Shown here one piece after another: positions 9,582-18,222 of a DNA stretch of 64,000 nt. This DNA is from Desulfosarcina ovata subsp. ovata. Its GTDB lineage: Bacteria > Desulfobacterota > Desulfobacteria > Desulfobacterales > Desulfosarcinaceae. The notes below the pieces were generated by a model that did no database searches, was not told where the DNA came from, and worked only from the letters and a program-made list of their open reading frames with translations. Numbering within the stretch: position 1 is the stretch's first letter; each line of letters starts with the position of its first letter. Both the position numbers and the translations under genes were made by a program. Where the stretch lies: assembly GCF_009689005.1 (NCBI RefSeq), contig NZ_AP021879.1, forward strand, positions 3,534,001 to 3,598,000, written 5' to 3'.

Positions 9582-10616
9582 TCAGTAAGCGTCGTAGCAA
9601 AGCCCTTCCAGCAGATGGGTATCATTCAGCCGTGCCTCGACATCGATATTGAAAAAGGCGGCCATGGGTTCGAAAATTTCCGGATTCTCGGACTGCACGG
9701 TTTTGGCGATGTTGACCACAATCTCCAGGCCGGCACGGCTCATTTTTCCCAGGGGCGGCCGACAGGGTCCCGAAGGCATACCCAGCAGCTGCATCAGCGT
9801 TTTCAGCGCCAGCGGATTGCGCGCCCGGCAGACCGCTTCGCCGTATGGTGTTTTCTCCACCGTCTTGACGGTGACGATGCCGAAAAGCGGTTCGATAGCC
9901 CTGGCCAGCCGACCGGCTTCGTCGAGTTCGTTGGCGGCCAGCAGGCGAACCAGACCGACCATGGCCTTGGGGGCGATATTGGAGACCACCGAAATCACGC
10001 CGGCGGCGGCGATCTGCGGGTCGGTCATCATCTTCACGGTAAGCCCGTCATCACCGGAAAGAATGGTGAAATCGGGTCCGCAGCACGTGCGGGTGCGCCG
10101 CATGTTGTCCAGATCGCCGGTGGCCTCTTTGACCGTGTGGACATTGGGACAGGCGTTGTACAGCATCGCCAAATCCTCGGGAAGTAGCTGGGCACCGGTG
10201 CGTCCGGGAATCACGTAGGGGATGACGGGCAGGTCGGGAAAGGCGACGGCCACTTTTTGCAGGTATTCCTTGCGGATCTCCATGGAACTGGGTCCATTGT
10301 AATAGGGATCGACCATCAGCACACCATCGACGCCCGCCTTCATCGCATGCTCCGTGGCCGACAGGGCCTCGTTGGTGTTGTTGCTCCCCGCTCCGGCAAT
10401 GCACAGGCATTTTCCTTTGACTTGCCGGGCATACTGCTCCACGACCTGGTGGTGTTCCTCCCAGCCCAGGGTGGGGCTTTCGCCGGTGGTACCCACCGCC
10501 AGAATTCCGGTAATGCCGCTTTGAACCTGAAAATCGGCCAGGCGTTCAAGCCCTGTTTCATCGACCGCATCGCCAACGAAAGGCGTCACCATTGCGGTAT
10601 AACACACTGGATTCAT
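9582..10616 (-). CDS. dapA: Dihydrodipicolinate synthase-family aldolase (DapA-like), long form
   Basis: Class I aldolase fold. The Schiff-base Lys is in HTVKEATGDL, the catalytic Tyr and Arg in IPYVIPGRTG, and the Thr pair in VGTTGESPTL. These match DapA, which condenses pyruvate and aspartate semialdehyde in lysine synthesis, but DapA paralogues with other keto acids share them. At 344 residues it is about 50 longer than standard DapA; the excess is a C-terminal tail (KMSRAGLEIVVNIAKTVQ to the end). No lysine or wall gene is adjacent, so the substrate is not certain. Confidence 0.78.
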   Translation of the reverse strand: MNPVCYTAMVTPFVGDAVDETGLERLADFQVQSGITGILAVGTTGESPTLGWEEHHQVVEQYARQVKGKCLCIAGAGSNNTNEALSATEHAMKAGVDGVLMVDPYYNGPSSMEIRKEYLQKVAVAFPDLPVIPYVIPGRTGAQLLPEDLAMLYNACPNVHTVKEATGDLDNMRRTRTCCGPDFTILSGDDGLTVKMMTDPQIAAAGVISVVSNIAPKAMVGLVRLLAANELDEAGRLARAIEPLFGIVTVKTVEKTPYGEAVCRARNPLALKTLMQLLGMPSGPCRPPLGKMSRAGLEIVVNIAKTVQSENPEIFEPMAAFFNIDVEARLNDTHLLEGLCYDAY

Positions 10617-10788
10617 GTTACCTCCTGAAGATTGTCAATTTGTATGAAAAATTAAGGAAGTTGGGATCTTATGTCAAGGGAAAAGCGCCTCCCGGATGAT
10701 TATTTTGCTTGACACGGGAAACCAGCCACGTTACCCATTTTGATTTTAAAAAGTCAATGCGGTGACGTCACCGGAAAAGGATCGATCC

Positions 10789-11403
10789 ATGGAAAAAGCA
10801 AAAAATGCGGACGAGTATATTGCCCAGCAGAAAGCGGCCATTGCCGCCAACCCCGAGTGCGGAACCTCTCATTATAATCTTGCCGTTGCCCTTCTGGGGC
10901 AGGGAAAAACCGAAGCGGCCGAAAAATCCCTGGCAATGGCCATCGAATGCAGTCCGGGGCTTGCCGAAGCTTATGTTCAGATGGGCGGCATCTGCCTCAA
11001 ACGCGGCGATATGGACGGCTGCCTGGATTGGAACCGGCGGGCCGTCAGGGCCAAACCCGGTTTTTCCGAGGGATGGGGCAATATCGGTTTTGTTCTGCTC
11101 CAGCGCGGGGATGTGGAAGGCGCCATCAATGCGTTGGAGAAGGCCACGACCTTCAATTTCCGCTTCATTCAGGCCTTTGCCACCCTGGCCAACGCCTATC
11201 TGATGAACGGTCAGGTCAAGAAAAGCATCGAGACCAACCTCAAGGCGTTGAAAATCGAGCCGGATTTCGCCGTCGCCCACAACAACCTGGCCATCGCCTA
11301 TATGGAAGACGGCCAACCCGAAAAAGCCCTCGAACATGCAGAAAACGCCAGCCGGCTGGGTTACGCGGTGGCACCTGAGATCATGAAGGAATTGGAGTCT
11401 TAG
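10789..11403 (+). CDS. Tetratricopeptide-repeat protein upstream of the dsr locus
   Basis: 204 residues composed almost entirely of TPR units (AEAYVQMGGICLKRGDMDGC, EGWGNIGFVLLQRGDVEGAI, AVAHNNLAIAYMEDGQPEKA). It has no signal peptide, so a cytosolic scaffolding or assembly role is likely; the partner is unknown. The start at 10789 has AAAAGGATC upstream. Its TAG stop (11401-11403) shares its last two bases with the first bases of the palindromic element 11402-11561, so the C-terminus may have been set by that insertion. Confidence 0.8.
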   Translation: MEKAKNADEYIAQQKAAIAANPECGTSHYNLAVALLGQGKTEAAEKSLAMAIECSPGLAEAYVQMGGICLKRGDMDGCLDWNRRAVRAKPGFSEGWGNIGFVLLQRGDVEGAINALEKATTFNFRFIQAFATLANAYLMNGQVKKSIETNLKALKIEPDFAVAHNNLAIAYMEDGQPEKALEHAENASRLGYAVAPEIMKELES

Positions 11404-11561
11404 GCTGGCGGAAAGAAATAATTCCCCAGATCGCGCCGGATTTGGGGTCGTCTACAAGGCGCCGCCATCGGTGCATATCGGGAATATGTGCCTGTGGCGG
11501 CAACGCGGTAGACGGGCACAAAGACAAGCAGGATGGAGGAATTATTTCTTTCCGCCAGCCT
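11402..11561. repeat. 160-base element with 24-base perfect terminal inverted repeats
   Basis: Left arm 11402-11425 and right arm 11538-11561 are exact reverse complements over 24 bases (beginning AGGCTGGCGGAAAGAA). Further nested pairing exists inside: GTCTAC with GTAGAC, GCCGCCA with TGGCGGC, and GTGCATAT with ATATGTGC through wobbles. The whole element could fold as one long interrupted hairpin. It has no ORF and no obvious target duplication. A miniature inverted-repeat element or a structured RNA at the 3' end of the TPR gene are the two readings. Confidence 0.75.
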
Positions 11562-11640
11562 TATTGCCAATGACCCGCTTTGGACGTTCGGATCGCGATG
11601 AGCGCCGGCCATCCGTGCCCTTCCTGATTGGATGGTATCA

Positions 11641-11739
11641 GTGTTTAAGATAATGTTTTTGGCAAGGCCAGAGGGAAGAAGCTGTATCAATCATACCGCG
11701 ACGACCGATAACGCAGCCCAAAAACATTATCTTGAATGC
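11641..11739 (+). repeat. Copy 1 of a ~105-base stem-flanked dispersed element
   Basis: Arms AAGATAATGTTTTTGG (11647-11662) and its exact complement (11718-11733) extend outward through wobble pairs to 11641 and 11739. The 55-base core (11663-11717) is nearly identical to the core of an inverted copy at 37043-37147, while the arms differ but still pair. It ends about 20 bases before the start of the next gene. There is no ORF inside. Confidence 0.8.
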
Positions 11740-11758
11740 TATAAGGACGGTGCCGCGT

Positions 11759-12931
11759 ATGCCTGAGATCAACTTCTTCCTGGCATCGACCGCCGACTCC
11801 ATCGGCAGCGGGCATCCGCTGTGGCGGTGTCCGCTGCCCGAAAACCGCGAGGCGGCCGCGTCGACGCCGTCATCCACGGCAATAACCTATCAGGACTATT
11901 TTTCGGCGGTCTCGTCCTTCTGTTTGGCCGACGACGCGCGGCGCCTTCTGGCTGCCGCTTCCCGGTGCCTGGAAAGACCGGTCTCGTTAGCAGAGCTATC
12001 GGACATATCGGTTTTCCTGGTCAAGCATGGCGCTTTTTACCACCCTTCCAGGCTGCAGGTTGATGTCGCCGGCCGGCCGCTCGCTTTTGTCCTCAATGTG
12101 GCGGCATCCGCAGACGGCCTCGCCTCTCTGCCCCTGGAAATTCAGGCCCTGTCCCGACTTAACGCCCAGCGACCCTTTGGCTGGCTGCCCGAAATCTATG
12201 ACCACGCGACGATGACCTTGCCGGCCGGCAAACCGATTGCCATGTTCCTGGGCAGCTGGTTTAATGGATATCATGAATTTCATCTGACCCGCTCGCCGGG
12301 GCACGACGACGATGCCATCGGGGTCTGGGATGGGGCCACCGTCCCCCGGCAACTCACGGCCGACCAAACGGCGGATCTATACCGCGAAGCCACCATGATC
12401 CTTACGGCCTGCTACGACCCGATCACCACCCGCCATATTTTCCCCTGGCACCATGCGGCCGGTGATTTTGTGGTCAATCCAAGCAAAAATCGCCCATCGG
12501 TCAGGCTGATCACCGTACGCGGGTTGCCCCCCATCACCGATCTTGCTCCAGAAGCGATGGATGAAGCGGCCATCCTTGAATCCCTGTTTGTTTTTTTCAT
12601 CCACACGAGCCTGCGTATGCGCCTGGACCGCTTGGACGGTGTGGGCGCGGTCGCCTGGGTGCCCGATGCCTGTCTGATTCCCATGATCGAGGGTTTTTTC
12701 CAGGGGCTGGACCTGACCGCACGACTCAGCGGTTTTCCCGAATCCTTTCCCGCGTTTTTCCAGGATTATTTCAACCAGTGTGCGAAAGTGGATCTGCTGG
12801 TACGGGCGAAACGGGCGGCTGCACCCCTGTTTCGCCAGGCAAGTGAAGAGTGGCGCGTGATCCAAGGTCACATCGACCGCCATGTGACCGATATCAGGCG
12901 GGCGGTAGCGGAGTTCGTTCCTTTGATATAG
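11759..12931 (+). CDS. Unrecognised protein with a kinase-like pattern, upstream of dsrA
   Basis: 390 residues from ATG 11759 (AAGGAC upstream); an in-frame ATG at 11732 lies inside the repeat arm. I do not recognise the family. Several blocks recall the protein-kinase/aminoglycoside-phosphotransferase fold: a hydrophobic beta strand (RPLAFVLNVAASA), a Glu-bearing helix (LPLEIQALSRL), a hinge-like strand (IAMFLGSWFNGYHEF) and a catalytic-loop-like FPWHHAAGDFVVN. The strand that should carry the metal-binding DxG reads VRLITVRG, so an active kinase is doubtful. No signal peptide or membrane segment. Its place just before the dsr operon is suggestive, but function is unknown. Confidence 0.72.
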   Translation: MPEINFFLASTADSIGSGHPLWRCPLPENREAAASTPSSTAITYQDYFSAVSSFCLADDARRLLAAASRCLERPVSLAELSDISVFLVKHGAFYHPSRLQVDVAGRPLAFVLNVAASADGLASLPLEIQALSRLNAQRPFGWLPEIYDHATMTLPAGKPIAMFLGSWFNGYHEFHLTRSPGHDDDAIGVWDGATVPRQLTADQTADLYREATMILTACYDPITTRHIFPWHHAAGDFVVNPSKNRPSVRLITVRGLPPITDLAPEAMDEAAILESLFVFFIHTSLRMRLDRLDGVGAVAWVPDACLIPMIEGFFQGLDLTARLSGFPESFPAFFQDYFNQCAKVDLLVRAKRAAAPLFRQASEEWRVIQGHIDRHVTDIRRAVAEFVPLI

Positions 12932-13081
12932 GTTCCACCATGACGTCCGTCGCCAGCCGGCCGGGAAAAGTGCCGGAACACCACATAGGGAAATTATTAT
13001 CACGAGGCTCCCCATATTTTGTGGGAACAGGCCAAACATGCCTTCGGCGGCGGCTTAACTGCGTGAAACCATGCTTTTTTA

Positions 13082-13110
13082 TTGACAACGTTGGATATTA
13101 ATTCTATACC
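13082..13110 (+). promoter_or_regulatory. Likely sigma-70 promoter of the dsr operon
   Basis: TTGACA (13082-13087), a 17-base spacer and TATACC (13105-13110) form a strong promoter match in the 335-base gap before dsrA. It would give a leader of about 150 bases. No other gene is visible in 12932-13266; the leader holds an extra purine-rich GAGGAGGTGACC near 13182 with no ORF behind it. Confidence 0.6.
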
Positions 13111-13266
13111 TGCTCCTTGCATATTCATTGTGAAAAATCGCGTAATTGCGACAATCCCGTAAAAATATAAAGAAAAAATTCGAGAGGAGGTGACCTTACC
13201 CCCGTCAGGGATGTTTTTATTTCGATTGGCAGGTTGGTATACTATCAATTCAAATGGAGGTAAAAG

Positions 13267-14580
13267 ATGGCAAAGCATGCAACCCCTTTGTTGGACCAGC
13301 TTGAGTCCGGGCCGTGGCCGAGCTTCGTGTCAGATCTGAAGCAGGAAGCGGCAAGCCGGGCCAAGAATGCAAACAATGTGGAATTCCAGGTGCCCCAAGA
13401 CTGCGTTGAAGACCTGCTGGGTGTATTGGAACTCTCCTACAAACATGGCGTAACCCATTGGAAGCACGGCGGTATCGTGGGTGTTTTCGGTTACGGCGGC
13501 GGTGTTATCGGCCGTTACTGCGACCAGCCGCAAGAGTTTCCCGGCGTAGCCCATTTCCACACCATGCGTATCAACCAGCCCGGCGGTAAATTCTACACCA
13601 CCGAATTCCTAAAAAATCTCTGCGACCTGTGGGAGTTCCGCGGCTCCGGCGTCACCAATATGCACGGCTCCACCGGCGACATCATCTTCATCGGTACCTC
13701 CACGCCGCAGCTCGAAGAAATTTTCTACGAACTGACCCACAAATTCGATCAGGACCTTGGTGGTTCCGGTTCCAACCTGCGGACCCCGTCTGACTGCATC
13801 GGGGCGGCTCGCTGTGAATACGCCTGCTACGACACCCAGGCCATTTGCTATGAACTGACCCAGGAATACCAGGATGAGCTGCATCGCCCGGCCTTCCCGT
13901 ACAAGTTCAAGTTCAAATTCGACGGCTGCCCCAACTGCTGCGTGGCCTCCATCGCCCGCGCCGACATCTCCTTCGTGGGTACTTGGAGAGACGACATCAA
14001 GATCGACCAGGAAGCCGTAGCCGGTTACGTCGGCGGCGAATTCGCTCCCAATGCCGGCGCCCACAGCGGCCGCGACTGGGGTGCGTTCGACATCCAGAAA
14101 GAGGTCATTGACCTTTGCCCCAGCCAGTGCATGAAATACGAAGGCGGCAAACTCGCCATCAACACCAAAGAGTGCACCCGCTGCATGCACTGCATCAATG
14201 TTATGCCCAGGGCTCTGCATATCGGCGATGACCGTGGCTGCTCCATGCTGGTCGGCGCCAAGGCCCCGATCCTCGACGGCGCCCAGATGGGCTCCCTGCT
14301 CGTTCCCTTTATCAAGGTCGAAGAACCTTACGACGAAATCAAAGAAGTCATCGAAGCCATCTGGGATTGGTGGATGGAAGAGGGTAAGAACCGCGAACGT
14401 CTCGGTGAGCTGATCAAACGTCAGGGTTTCCAGAAACTGCTCGAAATGACCAATATCAAACCGGTGCCGCAGCATGTTCAGGAACCGCGCCACAACCCCT
14501 ACATCTTCTGGAAAGAAGATGAGGTACCCGGCGGATGGACGCGTGACATCAATAAATTCAGAGAAAGACACCAGAGATAG
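13267..14580 (+). CDS. dsrA: Dissimilatory sulfite reductase alpha subunit
   Basis: 437 residues. DsrA pairs with DsrB in the A2B2 enzyme that reduces sulfite in the cytoplasm, producing the DsrC trisulfide. Sirohaem/[4Fe-4S] ligands are the pairs CIGAARC and CPNCC (residues about 177-222). A ferredoxin-type insert follows (CTRCMHCINVMPRAL, preceded by CPSQC). ATG has GGAGGT seven bases upstream. Codon use is strongly biased to C-ending codons, as expected for a highly expressed gene. First gene of dsrA-dsrB-dsrD-dsrN. Confidence 0.98.
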   Translation: MAKHATPLLDQLESGPWPSFVSDLKQEAASRAKNANNVEFQVPQDCVEDLLGVLELSYKHGVTHWKHGGIVGVFGYGGGVIGRYCDQPQEFPGVAHFHTMRINQPGGKFYTTEFLKNLCDLWEFRGSGVTNMHGSTGDIIFIGTSTPQLEEIFYELTHKFDQDLGGSGSNLRTPSDCIGAARCEYACYDTQAICYELTQEYQDELHRPAFPYKFKFKFDGCPNCCVASIARADISFVGTWRDDIKIDQEAVAGYVGGEFAPNAGAHSGRDWGAFDIQKEVIDLCPSQCMKYEGGKLAINTKECTRCMHCINVMPRALHIGDDRGCSMLVGAKAPILDGAQMGSLLVPFIKVEEPYDEIKEVIEAIWDWWMEEGKNRERLGELIKRQGFQKLLEMTNIKPVPQHVQEPRHNPYIFWKEDEVPGGWTRDINKFRERHQR

Positions 14581-14595
14581 AGGGGAGGAAAAACA

Positions 14596-15741
14596 ATGGC
14601 ATTTATTTCTTCAGGATACAATCCCGACAAACCGATGGAAAACCGGATCACCGACATCGGTCCGCAGAAATACGACAAGTTTTATCCGCCCGTCATCGCT
14701 AAAAACAAGGGCAAATGGCTGTATCACGAAATCATCAAACCCGGCGTGCTGGTCCACGTGGCCGAAAGCGGCGACGAAGTCTACACCGTACGCTGCGGCG
14801 GCGCCCGCCTGATGACCGTCACCCATATCCGTGAGATCTGTGAAATTGCCGACAAATACTGTGGCGGATATGTTCGCTGGACCACCCGTAACAACGTCGA
14901 ATTCATGGTCGACGACAAAGCCAAGTGCGACGCTCTGATCACAGACCTGGAAGGCCGCAAGTTCGACGGCGGCAGCTTCAAGCTTCCTATCGGCGGCACC
15001 GGTGCCGGCGTGACCAACATCATTCACACCCAGGGCTGGATTCACTGCCACACCCCGGCCACCGACGCTTCCGGTCCGGTCAAGGCGACCCTGGACGAGC
15101 TGTTTAGCGATTTCCAGAACCATCGCCTGCCGGCCCAGCTGCGCGTCTCCCTGGCCTGCTGCCTGAACATGTGCGGCGCCGTACACTGCTCCGATATCGC
15201 CATCCTCGGTTACCACCGCAAACCGCCGCTTCTGGATCATGAATATTTGGACAAGATGTGCGAAATCCCGCTGGCCATTGCCGCCTGCCCCACCGCAGCC
15301 GTCAAACCATCCAAGGTTACCGTCGGCGACAAAGAAGTGAAATCCGTGGCCGTAAACGAAGATCGCTGTATGTTCTGCGGTAACTGCTACACCATGTGTC
15401 CCTCCATGCCGCTGGCCGACCAGGAAGGCGATGGTATCGTCCTGATGGTGGGTGGTAAGGTCTCCAACCGCATCAGCATGCCCAAGTTCTCCAAGGTCGT
15501 CGTGGCCTTTATCCCCAATGAGCCGCCGCGCTGGGGAACAACCACCGCCACCATCAAGAGAATCGTCGAAGCTTACGCTGCCGGCGCCAACAAGTACGAA
15601 CGTCTGGGCGATTGGGCCGAGAGAATCGGCTGGGAGCGTTTCTTCGACAAATGTGAACTTGAATTCACCCATCATCTCATCGATGATTTCCGTGATCCCG
15701 CCTACTACACCTGGCGTCAGAGCACGCAGTTCAAGTTCTAA
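14596..15741 (+). CDS. dsrB: Dissimilatory sulfite reductase beta subunit
   Basis: 381 residues. DsrB holds the catalytically active sirohaem. Visible markers are the cluster segment [17 protein letters not shown], the second cluster cysteine in [13 protein letters not shown], and the ferredoxin domain [18 protein letters not shown]. It starts 15 bases after dsrA with GAGGGGAGG upstream, so it is clearly cotranscribed. It shares ancestry with DsrA (TRNNVEF region) and is full length. Confidence 0.98.
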   Translation: MAFISSGYNPDKPMENRITDIGPQKYDKFYPPVIAKNKGKWLYHEIIKPGVLVHVAESGDEVYTVRCGGARLMTVTHIREICEIADKYCGGYVRWTTRNNVEFMVDDKAKCDALITDLEGRKFDGGSFKLPIGGTGAGVTNIIHTQGWIHCHTPATDASGPVKATLDELFSDFQNHRLPAQLRVSLACCLNMCGAVHCSDIAILGYHRKPPLLDHEYLDKMCEIPLAIAACPTAAVKPSKVTVGDKEVKSVAVNEDRCMFCGNCYTMCPSMPLADQEGDGIVLMVGGKVSNRISMPKFSKVVVAFIPNEPPRWGTTTATIKRIVEAYAAGANKYERLGDWAERIGWERFFDKCELEFTHHLIDDFRDPAYYTWRQSTQFKF

Positions 15742-15815
15742 TTTGCGCCGTATAGATTAATCCGTGCAGGGGGAGGCCACGCGCCCCCCCTGCACTCTTT
15801 AGAAAAGAGGTAATC

Positions 15816-16055
15816 ATGGAATACGAAGAGGCAAAAAAGCTGATCGTAGAACAGTTGACCAAGAAGCTGAAAACCAAATCCAAATTTTACTTCAACGACC
15901 TGTCCAAAATCCTGGACATGAAACCCCGTGAGGCCAAGAAGATCGTCAACAAGCTGGTTACAGAAAATGTTCTGGAGTACTGGTCTTCCGGCAGCACCTC
16001 CATGTACGGCCTGCCTGGCACCGGCAAACAGTCTGGCGCTGAGCACGAAGATTAA
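15816..16055 (+). CDS. dsrD: DsrD, small winged-helix activator of DsrAB
   Basis: 79 residues, standard for DsrD, a winged-helix-like protein found only in organisms reducing sulfite with Dsr and reported to act as an allosteric activator of DsrAB. The sequence YFNDLSKILDMKPREAKKI and LVTENVLEYWSSGSTSMYGL is typical. AGAGGT lies upstream of the ATG. A G-rich/C-rich inverted pair in the dsrB-dsrD gap (GGGGGAGG against CCCCCCCTGC) may attenuate or protect the message. Confidence 0.95.
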   Translation: MEYEEAKKLIVEQLTKKLKTKSKFYFNDLSKILDMKPREAKKIVNKLVTENVLEYWSSGSTSMYGLPGTGKQSGAEHED

Positions 16056-16112
16056 AGCCAAAATTCGACGGACCGCCAATGAACCGGTTGTCCGCCACCA
16101 TGTGTATGTTTA

Positions 16113-17561
16113 TTGAAACAGGCTCTAAACAATTCACACTCACGGCCGACACCGGGGGTGGTGGTTGCTGCATTACGCGGCGGATCGGGAAAGACCATTT
16201 TCTCTGTTGGCATCATTGCCGCGCTGATGAGCCTGGGCAGGTCTGTTGCACCCTTTAAAAAAGGTCCGGATTATATTGATGCCGGCTGGCTCGCACTGGC
16301 AGCCGGCCGGCCCTGCTACAATCTGGATACCTTTCTCATGGATCCGGATGCAATACTGGATTCCTACCACACCCATACCCACGCTTCAGATTTCACGCTT
16401 ATCGAAGGTAACCGGGGCCTCTACGACTGTATCAACACCGAGGGCAAAACCAGCACCGCCGAACTGGCAAAAATGCTGGGGCTGCCCGTGATCCTCTGCA
16501 TCGATGCCACCAAAACCACGCGCACCATGGCGGCCGTGGTGGGCGGGATCGCCGCATTCGATCCAGATGTGCGCATCGGGGGGGTGGTGCTGAACCGCGT
16601 AGCCGGCAAGCGCCACCAAGGCATCCTGACGCGCAGCATCGAGGCGTACACCGGCATTCCCGTGTTGGGTTCGGTGCCGAAATTGCGCAAACAAAGCTTT
16701 CCCGAACGACACATGGGACTGGTGCCGACACCGGAACACAGCTGGGCCCAACCGGCCATCGACGCCATCCGGGAGGTTGCCCAAGCGCACCTGGATCTTG
16801 ACCGCATCCAGCGACTGGCCGAAACGGCAACACCCATTGCGCGGCCGGCCCCTCCTGAACCTCCTGAAACCGTGAGGACAACCGCATCCATCGGCAAACG
16901 GCCCGTTATTGGCATCCTGCGCGATGCCGCATTTCAGTTTTACTATCCGGAAAACCTGGAAGCCCTGGAAGCGGCCGGCGCTGACCTGGTCTTTGCCAGC
17001 CCGTTGACAGACCGGCGCCTGCCGCCGGTCGACGCGCTCTATATTGGCGGGGGCTTCCCGGAAACCCATGCCCGGGAACTGGAGGGCAACCGCACGTTTC
17101 GAAACGAGCTGAAAAATGCGGCCGAAAACGGCATGCCGATTTACGCCGAGTGTGGCGGCCTGATGTACCTGGGCGAACGCCTTGTGCTGGCCGATGGCGA
17201 ATTCGAGATGACCGGCGTCCTGCCCGCCGTGTTCGGATTCTCTAAACGTCCCCAGGGCCATGGCTACACCATTGTCCGGGTGGAGGGGGGTAACCCGTTC
17301 TACCCGCCGGGAAGCACTTTGCTGGGGCATGAATTTCACTACTCCAGCGTACAATCATGGAACGGCTCTGGCGACAACCTGGCCTTTCGCATGGAGCGCG
17401 GTGCCGGTTTTTTAGACGGCAGGGACGGTGTGTGCCATAAAAACGTACTGGCCACCTACACCCACATCCACGCCTTGGGAACCCCGGGATGGGCCCCTTC
17501 CCTGGTCAGCCGGGCGCAGGCCTACAGAACATCCCGAGAGACCACCTCCCGGCCGCGGTAA
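16113..17561 (+). CDS. dsrN: DsrN-type sirohaem amidase / cobyrinate a,c-diamide synthase family
   Basis: 482 residues of the CbiA/CobB family: an N-terminal P-loop amidoligase (VVVAALRGGSGKTIF, FKKGPDYIDAGWL) and a C-terminal glutamine amidotransferase whose nucleophile is Cys in IYAECGGLMYLGERL. In sulfur oxidisers DsrN is proposed to amidate sirohaem for Dsr; the position straight after dsrABD favours the same role, though cobalamin synthesis cannot be excluded. The start is a TTG at 16113; a GTG at 16158 is possible. Neither has a strong ribosome site. Confidence 0.88.
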   Translation: MKQALNNSHSRPTPGVVVAALRGGSGKTIFSVGIIAALMSLGRSVAPFKKGPDYIDAGWLALAAGRPCYNLDTFLMDPDAILDSYHTHTHASDFTLIEGNRGLYDCINTEGKTSTAELAKMLGLPVILCIDATKTTRTMAAVVGGIAAFDPDVRIGGVVLNRVAGKRHQGILTRSIEAYTGIPVLGSVPKLRKQSFPERHMGLVPTPEHSWAQPAIDAIREVAQAHLDLDRIQRLAETATPIARPAPPEPPETVRTTASIGKRPVIGILRDAAFQFYYPENLEALEAAGADLVFASPLTDRRLPPVDALYIGGGFPETHARELEGNRTFRNELKNAAENGMPIYAECGGLMYLGERLVLADGEFEMTGVLPAVFGFSKRPQGHGYTIVRVEGGNPFYPPGSTLLGHEFHYSSVQSWNGSGDNLAFRMERGAGFLDGRDGVCHKNVLATYTHIHALGTPGWAPSLVSRAQAYRTSRETTSRPR

Positions 17562-17563
17562 TC

Positions 17564-17603
17564 CTCAAAAAAAAGGACCGTACCGCAAGCGGCACGATCC
17601 TCT
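17564..17603 (-). terminator. Terminator of the cytochrome c3 gene
   Basis: Read on the minus strand, a 13-base stem with G-U wobbles (arms 17589-17601 and 17574-17586) and a 2-base loop is followed by eight T residues (17567-17574). It ends the cytochrome gene and may also stop dsr transcripts from the other side. Confidence 0.75.
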
Positions 17604-17631
17604 TTCTACAGATAGAATTGTATTCAGACGC

Positions 17632-18117
17632 CTATTTTTTGGTTTTCGGGTGGCATTTGGAACAAGACGTCGGCGCAAGTGTTTCCTTATCCTTTTTTTT
17701 GTAATCCTTGTGACAGGCGATGCAGTTTTCGTGGATCGCCTCGGCGTGGTACTCCATCTCCTTGGCGGCGATCTCTTTCTTGGGGACTTTTTTCTCGCGC
17801 ATCTCTTTTTTCAGTGCACCGGGCATCCGGCTGGGAATCTTGTGGCATTCGATACATCCCTTCACATCATCGCCCATTTTCAGGTCGTTCAGGGGTTTGC
17901 CATCGGCATCGTGGTGGCACTCGCCGCAGCCGATTTTGTACTCCTCGTTGTGCTTCTTGTGCGAGAAATCGACGATGCCCTTGGTGTGCTCGCTGTAAGC
18001 CTTATGCTCCATGCGGATGACATCCTGAACTTTTGTTGCCGCACCGACGCTGCCGGCAACGAACAGCAGTGCCACACACACCCCTGTGACCAGAACGAAC
18101 ATGTTTGGTTTTGTCAT
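17632..18117 (-). CDS. Periplasmic tetrahaem cytochrome c3
   Basis: 161 residues with a cleavable signal (MFVLVTGVCVALLFVAGSVG then AA) and four CxxCH haem sites: CGECH, CIECH, CIACH and CSKCH. Extra axial histidines are available in FSHKKH and YHAEAIHENC. The mature part is very Lys-rich, as in type I c3, which carries electrons from periplasmic hydrogenases and formate dehydrogenases to membrane complexes. The start at 18117 has GGAGAGAGGTGGAT upstream. The gene is convergent with dsrN and has its own terminator. Confidence 0.92.
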   Translation of the reverse strand: MTKPNMFVLVTGVCVALLFVAGSVGAATKVQDVIRMEHKAYSEHTKGIVDFSHKKHNEEYKIGCGECHHDADGKPLNDLKMGDDVKGCIECHKIPSRMPGALKKEMREKKVPKKEIAAKEMEYHAEAIHENCIACHKDYKKKDKETLAPTSCSKCHPKTKK

Positions 18118-18222
18118 ATCCACCTCTCTCCTCTTCGATGATAATTGGTTGAACACTCAAAATCCCTCCGCGACCCAGCTCTATCAATCCTGATGCCAGC
18201 TGTCAATGGGAATCCCGGAAAG

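Noticed and set aside
13220..13245. Sigma-54-like TTGGCAGGTTGGTAT before dsrA
   Set aside because: GG and GC elements have the wrong spacing; the sigma-70 promoter at 13082-13110 is a much better match.
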